A DNA stretch of 15,022 nt from Cenarchaeum sp. SB0662_bin_33 (GTDB taxonomy: Archaea > Thermoproteota > Nitrososphaeria > Nitrososphaerales > Nitrosopumilaceae), in the NCBI GenBank assembly GCA_009840065.1, contig VXON01000192.1, forward strand, positions 1 to 15,022, read 5' to 3'. Positions 6,693 to 13,687 of this stretch are shown here, one piece after another. How positions within the stretch are numbered: the first letter of the stretch is position 1; every line of letters begins with the position of its first letter. The notes under the pieces are model-generated. The model was not told the origin of the DNA. It worked only from the letters and a program-made list of their open reading frames with translations, and did not search any database. The position numbers were made by a program, and so were the translations under genes.

Positions 6693-9114
6693 CAGCATCC
6701 TCAACTCCGTCATAGTCTTCAGCCTCCAATGGACAAGAGTCCTCGGAGTTTAGTATGCCGTCCAGATCAAGATCGTGTTTGTAGCGAGACTGCTCGGGAA
6801 CTATATCCGGGCAGCCATCAGCATCCTCATACTTATTCCAAACCTCCTTTTCAGTGGGGCACATATCAATATTATCGGGCAGGCCGTCATCATCCGTGTC
6901 GTTGGGGTGTGCAATATTGGGAACCTCATCCGGACAGCCATCCAAGTCTAGATATCTGTTCCATACCTCGTTATGGCTTGGGCAGAGATCTAGAACATCG
7001 GGCACCCCGTCTCCATCTGCATCCGGCAACCTCTCATCTGTATCAGGGCACCCGTCCGTATCCTCAAATCCGTTATATATCTCAGGCTGTAGAGGGCACA
7101 AGTCATCACGATCATCTATGCCATCATTATCCGAATCCACAACAAGTGATTCATGTATGACATCAGGGCACCCATCAGCATCCTGATATCGGTTGTACAC
7201 CTCGGCAACTAATGGGCACTGGTCTATATCATCAATAACTCCATCAAAGTCACGATCACGCGTCACATTGTAGTGATCCGGGCACCCGTCAAAGTCCAAC
7301 ACACCGTTAAATGTCTCGGCCCTTGTTGGACAGAGATCTGCATAGTCGATTATGCCATCACCATCCGAGTCGGGGACCGTACTGCCATCAAGCCTAGTAT
7401 CCGTGCACCCATCCTCGTCCTGATACCCGTTGTAGTTCTCAGGAACTAGGGGGCAGTCATCAATTGAGTTTGGTATACCATCAAAGTCAGTATCATAGTC
7501 TATTATGAAGGGCTCAAAGTCCGGACATCCATCCTCGTCCTGATAAGAGTTGAACCGCTCGCGCTCAGTGGGACACTCATCCATACTGTCTATAATACCA
7601 TCAAAGTCAGTATCAGGTTCGCCGGGCGCATCCGGACATCCATCTGAGTCAAAGAACTGGTTCCAGACCTCGGCGGTGGTGGGACACTGGTCTATTGTAT
7701 CGGGTATGCCATCAGCATCACCATCGGCCAACAATGAATCCGGACAGCCATCGGCATCAAGATAGCCGTTATGGGTTTCAGGCTGTGTAGGACACTTGTC
7801 ATCCAAATCACTTACGCGGTCATCATCAAAGTCCAAAAATCCAAGACCTAGGTCCTCTTCAGGGCAACCGTCATCATCCTGAATGTGATTGTATGTCTCT
7901 CGTAACAGCGGGCAGGCATCTATTGAATCTGGCAATCCGTCGTGATCCCTGTCGGGTGTGTTAACCGAGTCCGGACATCCATCGTGGTCGTATACATTAT
8001 TGAATATCTCGGCCTGTGTGGGACAGTGATCATTTAGGTCATCAATTGTATCATTGTCACTGTCCGGTATTACAAACTCCTCACCAACAAAGTCCGGACA
8101 ACCGTCGGTATCTTCAAAGTAGTTGTAGGTCTCAGGCGCGTTTATACATTCATCTTGGGAATCCACAACGCCATCCCTATCGACATCCAGAACAGACTTG
8201 TATGGGGGTATATCAGGACAGCCATCGGCATCCTGATGCTGGTTGTAACGCTCCGGCTTTAAGGGACACTCATCCACACCATCGGGTATCTGATCCCCAT
8301 CGGCATCACCGGGAGGACCCCGTATGTCAGGCAGGCTGTCAGGACAGCCATCATAGTCCGCGTAGTGGTTTATGGTTTCAGATTCATTGGGGCAGATATC
8401 ATACCTGTCTGCAACACCATCGGCATCTTTATCCATGAATACACCACCATTGGTAAAGTCGGGGCAGCCATCCGCATCCCTGTAGTTGTTTATTGTCTCT
8501 CTCTCGTTTACACAAAAGTCAAATATGTCCGGCACTCCGTCATCATCAGTATCTATCATACGGGGGTCTTGTAGTTCATCAGGACAGCCATCCGAGTCCA
8601 TATATCTGTTGTATACCTCATCTAACGAGGGGCATTCATCGATAGCATCCGGGATGCCATCTTGATCTAAATCATTACTTATTATATAATCATCAGGACA
8701 GCCATCCGAGTCCTCAATGCCATTATAATTCTCTGCCTGTGTGGGGCACAGGTCTATGAGGTCAACTATGCCGTCTTGATCACTGTCGGGCAGTCCAAAT
8801 TCCCCTGCCCCGGGAACCGTGTCCGGACAACCATCTTCATCCTGAAACTGGTTATAACGTTCTTTCTGGTCTGGGCACTGGTCTACACCATCCTCAATAC
8901 CATCACCATCCTCATCATACCATGGTACATACTCTGATGGACACCCATCTAGGGCACCCAAGTAGTCTTCCTGTAGGTTCGGGCACTTGTCCACCGAATC
9001 GTCTACCCCGTCTTTGTCTATATCAGAGTCTGCATGTACGCTGCCTAGCGGAACAGAGAACACCACTGCAAAAACAGCGATGCAAAACCCTAACATGTTG
9101 CGCCGCGCTAACAT
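6673..9114 (-). CDS. Secreted TSP3-repeat protein 1 (20 repeats)
   Basis: First gene of the operon, 813 residues. The start ATG 9114 is set by a TATA box centred about 27 nt upstream. The signal peptide has MLARRN, a hydrophobic core and likely cleavage after SVHA (residue 28). Twenty TSP3-like repeats of 36-45 residues follow, with acidic DxDxDG calcium sites, a cysteine after each D-x-C site and another in each DGC. Unlike the next two genes it has no tryptophan-marked repeat and no regular five-repeat period. Repeat 9 (preceded by EEFVIP, with IDDLNDHC) resembles the W repeats without the tryptophan. N-cap DGCPSEYVPWYDEDGD and C-cap EQSRYKHDLDLDG are shared with both paralogues. Two repeats have CV or CI instead of CP. 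There is no C-terminal membrane helix. It is probably secreted or assembled at the surface. Confidence 0.88.
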   Translation of the reverse strand: MLARRNMLGFCIAVFAVVFSVPLGSVHADSDIDKDGVDDSVDKCPNLQEDYLGALDGCPSEYVPWYDEDGDGIEDGVDQCPDQKERYNQFQDEDGCPDTVPGAGEFGLPDSDQDGIVDLIDLCPTQAENYNGIEDSDGCPDDYIISNDLDQDGIPDAIDECPSLDEVYNRYMDSDGCPDELQDPRMIDTDDDGVPDIFDFCVNERETINNYRDADGCPDFTNGGVFMDKDADGVADRYDICPNESETINHYADYDGCPDSLPDIRGPPGDADGDQIPDGVDECPLKPERYNQHQDADGCPDIPPYKSVLDVDRDGVVDSQDECINAPETYNYFEDTDGCPDFVGEEFVIPDSDNDTIDDLNDHCPTQAEIFNNVYDHDGCPDSVNTPDRDHDGLPDSIDACPLLRETYNHIQDDDGCPEEDLGLGFLDFDDDRVSDLDDKCPTQPETHNGYLDADGCPDSLLADGDADGIPDTIDQCPTTAEVWNQFFDSDGCPDAPGEPDTDFDGIIDSMDECPTERERFNSYQDEDGCPDFEPFIIDYDTDFDGIPNSIDDCPLVPENYNGYQDEDGCTDTRLDGSTVPDSDGDGIIDYADLCPTRAETFNGVLDFDGCPDHYNVTRDRDFDGVIDDIDQCPLVAEVYNRYQDADGCPDVIHESLVVDSDNDGIDDRDDLCPLQPEIYNGFEDTDGCPDTDERLPDADGDGVPDVLDLCPSHNEVWNRYLDLDGCPDEVPNIAHPNDTDDDGLPDNIDMCPTEKEVWNKYEDADGCPDIVPEQSRYKHDLDLDGILNSEDSCPLEAEDYDGVEDADGCPDP

Positions 9115-9137
9115 AGTTTAACAAACTGCCAATCCTG

Positions 9138-9145
9138 TTATTAAA
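9138..9145 (-). promoter_or_regulatory. TATA box of the TSP3-dus operon
   Basis: TTTAATAA on the minus strand, centred about 27 nt before ATG 9114, fitting a leaderless first gene. The three downstream genes overlap end to end, so this is probably the main promoter for all four. Confidence 0.6.
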
Positions 9146-9309
9146 CTTGTTGTGTTCTTTCCGCAAGAGCAAATAATTTTTGTCTGCAAGTCTATTGCAC
9201 CTCTTAGATTTTTATACTATGCTTGGAGTTTCATGGGAGAAGATACTGGTCATCACACATGTCATGGTAGGACACATAAAATCCCCTGCGTCGGTATACC
9301 ATGGATGTT

Positions 9310-9336
9310 AGCCGTGCAGCGTTTTGATGCACGGTT
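9310..9336. other. Hairpin next to the GC-rich island
   Basis: A 9-bp stem (9310-9318 with 9328-9336, including one G-T pair) around a 9-nt loop, built on CCGTGCA/TGCACGG. It sits just beyond the low-coordinate edge of the GC-rich island. It may be part of that RNA or a separate structure. No T-run marks it as a terminator. Confidence 0.4.
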
Positions 9337-9339
9337 GTG

Positions 9340-9592
9340 AACTTTTATTACATCGGCCGGAACCGGGCTTTGTTACAGGTACACTGAATAACCAACATCT
9401 GTCCGGACAGCAAAAGATTATGCTTCCCAGCGTCATGTGGTCATTAGGGAGCCGTAGCGCGGATGGGTGACATCAGCCGCATCCGTCGGGGGCGAACAGA
9501 CCGGCGCACCAAAATCTTGTAGGCAGAAAGCATCCGGGCGACCCTAGGATGGGTGGTGCCACTAGGACGGACCGGACCTCCCAATGCACCTA
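9340..9592 (-). ncRNA. Candidate structured RNA (GC-rich intergenic island)
   Basis: About 250 bp clearly richer in GC than its flanks, without a credible coding frame. Short complementary segments are visible: CGGATG with CATCCG (about 9459-9486), CCTAG with CTAGG (about 9543-9567) and the palindrome CTGTCCGGACAG (9399-9410). In a moderately AT-rich archaeal spacer this is typical of an RNA gene. I compared it with RNase P and SRP 7S RNA. The minus-strand end ACAAAGCCCGG faintly recalls the RNase P 3' conserved region, but the invariant GAGGAAAGTCC and the SRP GGAAGG/AGCA motif are absent on both strands. The minus strand is preferred only because AT-rich sequence (about 9613-9622) lies suitably upstream. 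Class and strand are unresolved. Confidence 0.35.
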
Positions 9593-9676
9593 TATCAAAA
9601 TGCAAAAGTAGATGGATATTTTCACGTCTAGTTCACATGTAAAAGTGTGAACGAACTTATGCCCCTCGGTATAGGT
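9588..9676. repeat. Short dispersed repeat A, 3' side of the rdgB-like gene
   Basis: Aligns with 10886-10964. They share the exact 15-mer CAAAATGCAAAAGTA (9596-9610), then ATTTTCA, CTAG and AAGTGTG, then TTATGCCC(C/T)TCGGTATAG (9657-9674). This copy has about 11 extra bases that create the inverted repeat GTTCACA/TGTGAAC. Its ends ACCTATA and TATAGGT are inverted to each other, as in a miniature element or a structured RNA. Confidence 0.75.
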
Positions 9677-9705
9677 CCAATTACACATAAACCCCTAAAT
9701 TTCAT

Positions 9706-10251
9706 TCACTTGGAGACAAACCATGCAGCAAACGACTCCAAAGATAGACGCCTATGTGATAATGAGACTTTGTCTATGTGTGCTAGTGTGTCATGCGAGC
9801 CGTCCGGCATAAATATGGGGTCATAACCCCACTTTGTGCCCACAATCCTTGTGGATATTGCACCTCGCAGTTCACCTGAAAAACACTTTGATACGGAGCC
9901 GTCACTGTACGCGACGATGGACCTAAACGTTGCCCCTCTTTCTACCTTTACCAGATTTAATATGCCTTGGTTTCCTATTGTGTCATACACAAAAGAGGAG
10001 TAGGGCCCTGGAAACCCCTTTAGGCTGTCTATGAATAGACCAGCATCTTCCACTATTACAGGACTTTTTAGTAATGTGTAGGCATGCGCAGCCTTATGGG
10101 TAGCTATGTCGTATAATGATGCAGACTGTATCTCGGGCAGTGTAGCTGCATAATGCTTTACCGTTATGTCTAACTCATCTAAAATACTATATACTTCTTG
10201 AAATTTGTGATTATTGGATGAAACAAAATATACATCAGACAACCCGGGCAT
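9706..10251 (-). CDS. rdgB: XTP/dITP pyrophosphatase (HAM1/RdgB family)
   Basis: Hydrolyses non-canonical purine nucleoside triphosphates (XTP, dITP/ITP) to monophosphate and pyrophosphate, keeping deaminated bases out of nucleic acids. The 181-residue product has the family length and motifs: SSNNHKFQE (11-19, phosphate and nucleotide contact), EDAGLFID (68-75, with the catalytic acidic residues), KGFPGPYS (78-85), FSGELRG, GYDPIF (142-147) and SHRRLS near the C-terminus. ATG 10251 lies 17 bp inside the end of the upstream bud32 gene, so the two are a coupled pair. The link between a nucleotide sanitiser and bud32 is probably an operon of convenience. The pair is bracketed by short direct repeats. 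Confidence 0.93.
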   Translation of the reverse strand: MPGLSDVYFVSSNNHKFQEVYSILDELDITVKHYAATLPEIQSASLYDIATHKAAHAYTLLKSPVIVEDAGLFIDSLKGFPGPYSSFVYDTIGNQGILNLVKVERGATFRSIVAYSDGSVSKCFSGELRGAISTRIVGTKWGYDPIFMPDGSHDTLAHIDKVSLSHRRLSLESFAAWFVSK

Positions 10252-10846
10252 ACCTCCCCCGACGTTCTATATCTGATGTTATCTTTAGGACACGCTTCCA
10301 TTGAGGCATTGTTTTGGAGTAACCGGCCACCAGTTTATCCCAGGCCTCATCTATGATATCGGCATGGGCACTGTTGAATATCTCTTTTATGAGCCGCATA
10401 TCCACTGCCCAGTCTTCGGGCTTTGTAGTGCGGGATGAGAGGCCCATATCTATCAGGTATAGATTATCATTGTACAGAAAGTTGGACGTCGTAAGGTCGC
10501 CGTGCATTATGCCCGCAGAGTGTAATAGCCCGGCTATTTGCCCCATTGAACCACAATGGGATAGAATCTCATCATTGTCTAGAGAGTGAATGGGCTTGGC
10601 CGCTATATACTGCATGACTATTGTATACTTTTCTGTGTTGACAAAATATATCAGAGGCGAGTATATTCCCAACGATTTTACTAGGTGTAACATGTCGGCC
10701 TCGCGGATGGTTCTCCGGCGACGAAGACGCGCATCTAACTCTGTATTTCTGTATGGTTTGGGACTGCGTGTCTTTAATACTGCATCCCTACCAAACCACT
10801 CTGTACGATATATGTCGGCCTCGGCCCCCCGTTTTATCAGTTGCAT
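10235..10846 (-). CDS. bud32: Bud32 kinase/ATPase of the KEOPS complex
   Basis: Small atypical RIO-like kinase that supports Kae1 in threonylcarbamoylation of A37 (t6A) in ANN-decoding tRNAs. The product is 203 residues. It has the short P-loop-like GAEADIY (7-13), the conserved lysine in AVLK (K25), E49 in the RTIREA helix, catalytic loop HGDLTTSN (115-122, D117 and N122) and metal-binding IDMG (D133; DFG is more usual). A helical tail ends in a basic RRGRYARVV segment. I start at ATG 10846 rather than an in-frame GTG at 10855, because the TATA box at 10869-10876 is about 26 nt upstream of 10846 and the protein then begins with the usual short lead before GAEA. Its partner kae1 lies nearby but in a separate unit. 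Confidence 0.93.
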   Translation of the reverse strand: MQLIKRGAEADIYRTEWFGRDAVLKTRSPKPYRNTELDARLRRRRTIREADMLHLVKSLGIYSPLIYFVNTEKYTIVMQYIAAKPIHSLDNDEILSHCGSMGQIAGLLHSAGIMHGDLTTSNFLYNDNLYLIDMGLSSRTTKPEDWAVDMRLIKEIFNSAHADIIDEAWDKLVAGYSKTMPQWKRVLKITSDIERRGRYARVV

Positions 10847-10868
10847 GGCTCCCACTTGGTACTAGGGC

Positions 10869-10876
10869 ATATTTAA
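10869..10876 (-). promoter_or_regulatory. TATA box of bud32-rdgB
   Basis: TTAAATAT on the minus strand, centred about 26 nt before ATG 10846. It supports that start and a leaderless transcript. Confidence 0.65.
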
Positions 10877-10885
10877 TTACTATCG

Positions 10886-10964
10886 ACCTATGCCAAAATG
10901 CAAAAGTACGTAGACATTTTCATGCTCTAGAAGTGTGCGCGAATTTATGCCCTTCGGTATAGAC
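10886..10964. repeat. Short dispersed repeat B, 5' side of bud32
   Basis: Partner of 9588-9676 in the same orientation. The shared blocks are 10894-10908 (exact 15-mer) and 10945-10962 (18 bases, one mismatch). It lies between the divergent promoters of bud32 and the PH-like gene. The terminal inversion seen in copy A is imperfect here. Confidence 0.75.
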
Positions 10965-11014
10965 ATTATGCAGAAAGGCTAGAAAGGCACCCAACCCACC
11001 TTCACACAAAGAGC

Positions 11015-11021
11015 TATATAA
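11015..11021 (+). promoter_or_regulatory. TATA box of the PH-like gene
   Basis: TATATAA centred about 25 nt before ATG 11043, the expected spacing for a leaderless archaeal gene. Confidence 0.7.
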
Positions 11022-11042
11022 CAGATACATACATCACATAGA

Positions 11043-11348
11043 ATGGAAGAGGGCGAAAAGAAACTCCGCCAGGAAGATTGTCATGAGGACAACTTGGGCT
11101 CGGGCATACTGACTTTGACGAACAGACGTCTGGCCTTTGACAAGAGCAGGGCTAGAATCATGGATTTTTCAAAACATATTGGTGAAACGATAATCGACGT
11201 ACCACTATCTGATGTCAAAAAGTTCTGGGTGGAGGGATTGTTTATGAAAAAGTTCTGCTTCTTGGCGGGGGAGGAGACCTACAAGTTTGGCGTTCTAAAT
11301 CCTGGAGGGTGGGCGGATGCCACTCAGGATGCTACCGGTGCCGAATAG
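11043..11348 (+). CDS. Small PH/GRAM-like domain protein
   Basis: 101 residues, cytosolic, with no signal peptide or membrane helix. From about residue 18 it follows the pattern of small PH/GRAM-like domains: GSGILTLTNRRLAFD (strand-turn-strand with the typical LTNRRL), then a hydrophobic strand IIDVPLSDVKKFWVE, then KKFCFLAGEETYKFGV, and a W-containing C-terminal helix start. Such domains bind lipids or proteins; the ligand here cannot be told. The TATA box supports the ATG. Its last 25 bp overlap the 3' end of kae1 on the opposite strand, so the two transcripts converge. It splits the two KEOPS genes, but nothing in the sequence ties it to KEOPS. Confidence 0.75.
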   Translation: MEEGEKKLRQEDCHEDNLGSGILTLTNRRLAFDKSRARIMDFSKHIGETIIDVPLSDVKKFWVEGLFMKKFCFLAGEETYKFGVLNPGGWADATQDATGAE

Positions 11349-12316
11349 CGTATAACAACTGAATCAAGACGCCATGACTGCCGAATGAATGTATCCTGTA
11401 TGCGGACCGGCTCCTTCACTGTAGACTCCAGCATGCCGGTGGCGGCTATCTGCACACCACAATCCCCCGCATACTTTGGCGGTACTGCATAAAAGGCGCA
11501 ATCATGCCGATTACAGGCCTCACGCAGCATGCTTGAGAGCCTCTGGTTGGCGGCAACCCCTCCCACAATCATCAACTCGGTCTTGCCTGTGAGGGACAGG
11601 GCCCTCTCCACTGCCTCGGCGATCATGGCAAAGGCAGTCTCTTGTAGTGAATAGCATGCGCGGTTATCTCCCACTGACTTGGCCAGTGACTTTGCTGCAG
11701 ACAATAGTCCTGAGAATGAGACATCATTACCACGTACAGTATATGGTAGTGTGGCGTATTGCTTGTCCTGATGAGCCATCCTCTCTATGTTTTGGCCACA
11801 CGGTGAGGCCAAGCCCAACGAGCGACCAAACTGATCTAGCAACTGACCTAGTGTTATGTCCAATGTCTCTCCAAAGACCCGCCATTGTTCTGAGAGAAAT
11901 GCCAGAATCATGGTGTGGCCGCCAGAGACTAGCAATACCAGCGGGTCCGTGGCGCCAGTAAGTATTCTACCTAGGTCTATGTGCCCTATGGCATGGTGTA
12001 TGGGATAGATGGGTATATCATAGTGTATCGACAGGGCGCGGGCCATCACGGCGCCCACCCGCAGGCAGGGACCAAGGCCCGGCCCACCGGCATAGGATAT
12101 TATGTCCACATCCTCTATGTTTACGCCCCCCTCCCTCAGACACTCTGCTAGGACTTTTGGCCCCTGCTCAACATGATGTCTGGATGCCTCCCGAGGATGT
12201 ATCCCCTCTCCCTGGGGCGGGCGATATATGCTACGCACATCTGCCAGTATTGTATTATTGTGCAATATGCCGCACGACATTGTATGCGCCGTGCTCTCTA
12301 TACCAAGTGTGATCAA
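11324..12316 (-). CDS. kae1: Kae1, tRNA N6-threonylcarbamoyltransferase subunit
   Basis: Catalytic KEOPS subunit (TsaD/Kae1/Qri7 family). It transfers threonylcarbamoyl from TC-AMP to A37 of tRNA. The product is 330 residues, of ASKHA fold: LGIESTAHT (4-12), GEGIHPREASRHH (36-48), the metal site HHAIGH (H108 and H112), SGGHT (131-135), a central insert, VGGVAANQRL, and a C-terminal GDCGVQIA segment supplying the third metal ligand. The start is a TTG one nucleotide after the ychF stop. No in-frame ATG fits, and the N-terminus begins exactly where family members do. It is therefore probably coupled to the upstream GTPase gene. It is not fused to bud32, unlike in some archaea. Confidence 0.95.
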   Translation of the reverse strand: MITLGIESTAHTMSCGILHNNTILADVRSIYRPPQGEGIHPREASRHHVEQGPKVLAECLREGGVNIEDVDIISYAGGPGLGPCLRVGAVMARALSIHYDIPIYPIHHAIGHIDLGRILTGATDPLVLLVSGGHTMILAFLSEQWRVFGETLDITLGQLLDQFGRSLGLASPCGQNIERMAHQDKQYATLPYTVRGNDVSFSGLLSAAKSLAKSVGDNRACYSLQETAFAMIAEAVERALSLTGKTELMIVGGVAANQRLSSMLREACNRHDCAFYAVPPKYAGDCGVQIAATGMLESTVKEPVRIQDTFIRQSWRLDSVVIRYSAPVAS

Positions 12317-12317
12317 C

Positions 12318-13490
12318 CTAATTCTTCGCCCCCGCAGATACTATCTTTATGACATCACCATCCTGTATGATATGCTCGGCGCCTATGCGTTGATGAGTCT
12401 TGCAGTCTATTCCGTATAGGAAACTCTCCCCAATATCGGTATGTACCATATATGCCAAATCCTTGGCCGAAGAGCCCCGGGGCAGTAGTAAGACATCAGG
12501 AAGAACAACACCATCCTTGTTAGTAAGGCGGGTCTCATCCTCCACCGGATACGCGGTGATCAGGCTCATCCGATCAAATACGGCCGAGTTTAGCACTCTC
12601 TGTATGCCCGTCGAGCCAAGTTTATTCAGTACGGACTTTACTATATTTAGCGCCTTTTGTTGCGGGACGGATATCTCTGAAGTAGTATATTCAAAGGAGC
12701 TATCCCCGGGCGTGTATGAGATTATACCTGCTTTGGCGGCGCGCCGTAGTATTAATTCAGTCTCGGCACTGCACGGAACGGATTCACCTAGTATGTTTGG
12801 ATCATCTGCCAAGTCGGCCTTGTTGGCCGCCACCAAGATTGGTTTTGTAATACGACGCAGATGACGTACCATGCCATAAATCTCATCATCAGACCAATCT
12901 TTTGGGGCCTTTGATATGAGATTCAACTCCTGTAGTGTGGATTGCACATCATTTTGGCGCACTCCCAATCCGGTAAAGCGATTGGTAATGCCCTCGGCGA
13001 CCTTCACTCTCTTTTGGTTCACCTCCCGACATAACTTGTCCCACTCTCGCTTTATGATATTTAAAAACCACATATCGAACTCCTCCTGAATAAATTTGAC
13101 ATCCTCGGCAGGGTCGTGTGTACCCGGAGGTACAGGCTGACCCTGTATGTCGGTGCTGCCGGCCACATCAACCACATGTACTAGTATGGAGGCCTGCCGG
13201 GCATCATCCAGAAACTGGTTTCCCAAACCTTTGCCGGTGTGGGCCCCGGGTACCAGACCGGCCACATCTATTAGTTTTATCGGAACCAGACGTATGCCAT
13301 TGTTACATGTATTGGTGGAATGTTCTATACCAAAATGCCTGCAGGCGCACACAACCCTAACATGGGACACACCGACATTTGGCGATATGGTTGTAAACGG
13401 GTAGTTGCCTGTAGCAACATCACTCTCAGTAGACGCCGCAAAGAAGGTTGACTTGCCCACATTGGCCTTGCCCAGCAACCCCACCTGCAT
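12318..13490 (-). CDS. ychF: YchF/Obg-like translation-associated GTPase
   Basis: TRAFAC P-loop NTPase of the archaeal YchF-like group, thought to act with ribosomes. The 390-residue product has the P-loop GKANVGKST (7-15), PFTT (31-34, switch region), DVAGLVPGAHTGKGLG (75-90, DxxG motif) and ANKAD (G4, 222-226). A helical insert follows the G domain (about residues 125-215), and a C-terminal TGS-like domain ends in IQDGDVIKIV. NKAD rather than the NxxE of bacterial YchF fits GTP use by family knowledge. I prefer ATG 13490, giving MQVGLLGK at the usual position. ATG 13493 and 13532 are in frame but add residues not seen in the family. It is followed after 1 nt by kae1. Confidence 0.92.
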   Translation of the reverse strand: MQVGLLGKANVGKSTFFAASTESDVATGNYPFTTISPNVGVSHVRVVCACRHFGIEHSTNTCNNGIRLVPIKLIDVAGLVPGAHTGKGLGNQFLDDARQASILVHVVDVAGSTDIQGQPVPPGTHDPAEDVKFIQEEFDMWFLNIIKREWDKLCREVNQKRVKVAEGITNRFTGLGVRQNDVQSTLQELNLISKAPKDWSDDEIYGMVRHLRRITKPILVAANKADLADDPNILGESVPCSAETELILRRAAKAGIISYTPGDSSFEYTTSEISVPQQKALNIVKSVLNKLGSTGIQRVLNSAVFDRMSLITAYPVEDETRLTNKDGVVLPDVLLLPRGSSAKDLAYMVHTDIGESFLYGIDCKTHQRIGAEHIIQDGDVIKIVSAGAKN

Positions 13491-13546
13491 CATAACATAC
13501 CTGATTTTAGGGCGATTTATGATTTTTTGCATGAGTAGGCGTAGTG

Positions 13547-13554
13547 ATATTTAA
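13547..13554 (-). promoter_or_regulatory. Candidate TATA box of ychF-kae1
   Basis: TTAAATAT on the minus strand. It would place transcription start near 13524, leaving a leader of about 34 nt before ATG 13490. A weaker AT-rich box at 13515-13520 would instead give a leaderless start at 13490 or 13493. Confidence 0.45.
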
Positions 13555-13687
13555 TATTAGTTGGGCTGAACCGCAGCGTACACTCTAGGTTACACACAAG
13601 TCAATAAAAAGTTCGTCTACTTCCATGAACGATCCATACAATAATGGTCTAGCTATGAAAAATCACATATGGTATAATTTCTCCGAG

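Larger units (their letters stand above)
9115..9705. other. 591-bp spacer between the TSP3 operon and the rdgB-like gene
   Basis: It contains, from low to high coordinates, the TSP3 operon promoter, an AT-rich stretch without clear features, the hairpin at 9310-9336, the GC-rich island and the short repeat at 9588-9676. The plus-strand frames in it show no recognisable protein features. Confidence 0.6.

Noticed and set aside
2680..8574. Many plus-strand open frames opposite the TSP3 genes, rich in H, P and S
   Set aside because: They are complements of the repetitive DGCPD codons (giving repeated SGHPS/QPS-like patterns), with no promoters or independent domains.
2363..9114. CRISPR-like regular DNA repeats
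   Set aside because: The periodic DNA motif is the coding sequence of protein repeats, in frame throughout, with variable spacing and codon changes.
9255..9296. Possible third copy of the 9588/10886 repeat (CCCCTGCGTCGGTATACC)
   Set aside because: Only a short gapped likeness to the repeat tail, and it contains a self-complementary GGTATACC; chance is likely.
9152..9340. 62-codon plus-strand frame in the spacer
   Set aside because: No recognisable features, no TATA box at the usual spacing, and it runs into the hairpin and GC-rich island.
9340..9592. Firm assignment as RNase P RNA or SRP 7S RNA
   Set aside because: Only a faint likeness to the RNase P 3' conserved region. GAGGAAAGTCC and the SRP GGAAGG/AGCA motif are missing on both strands.
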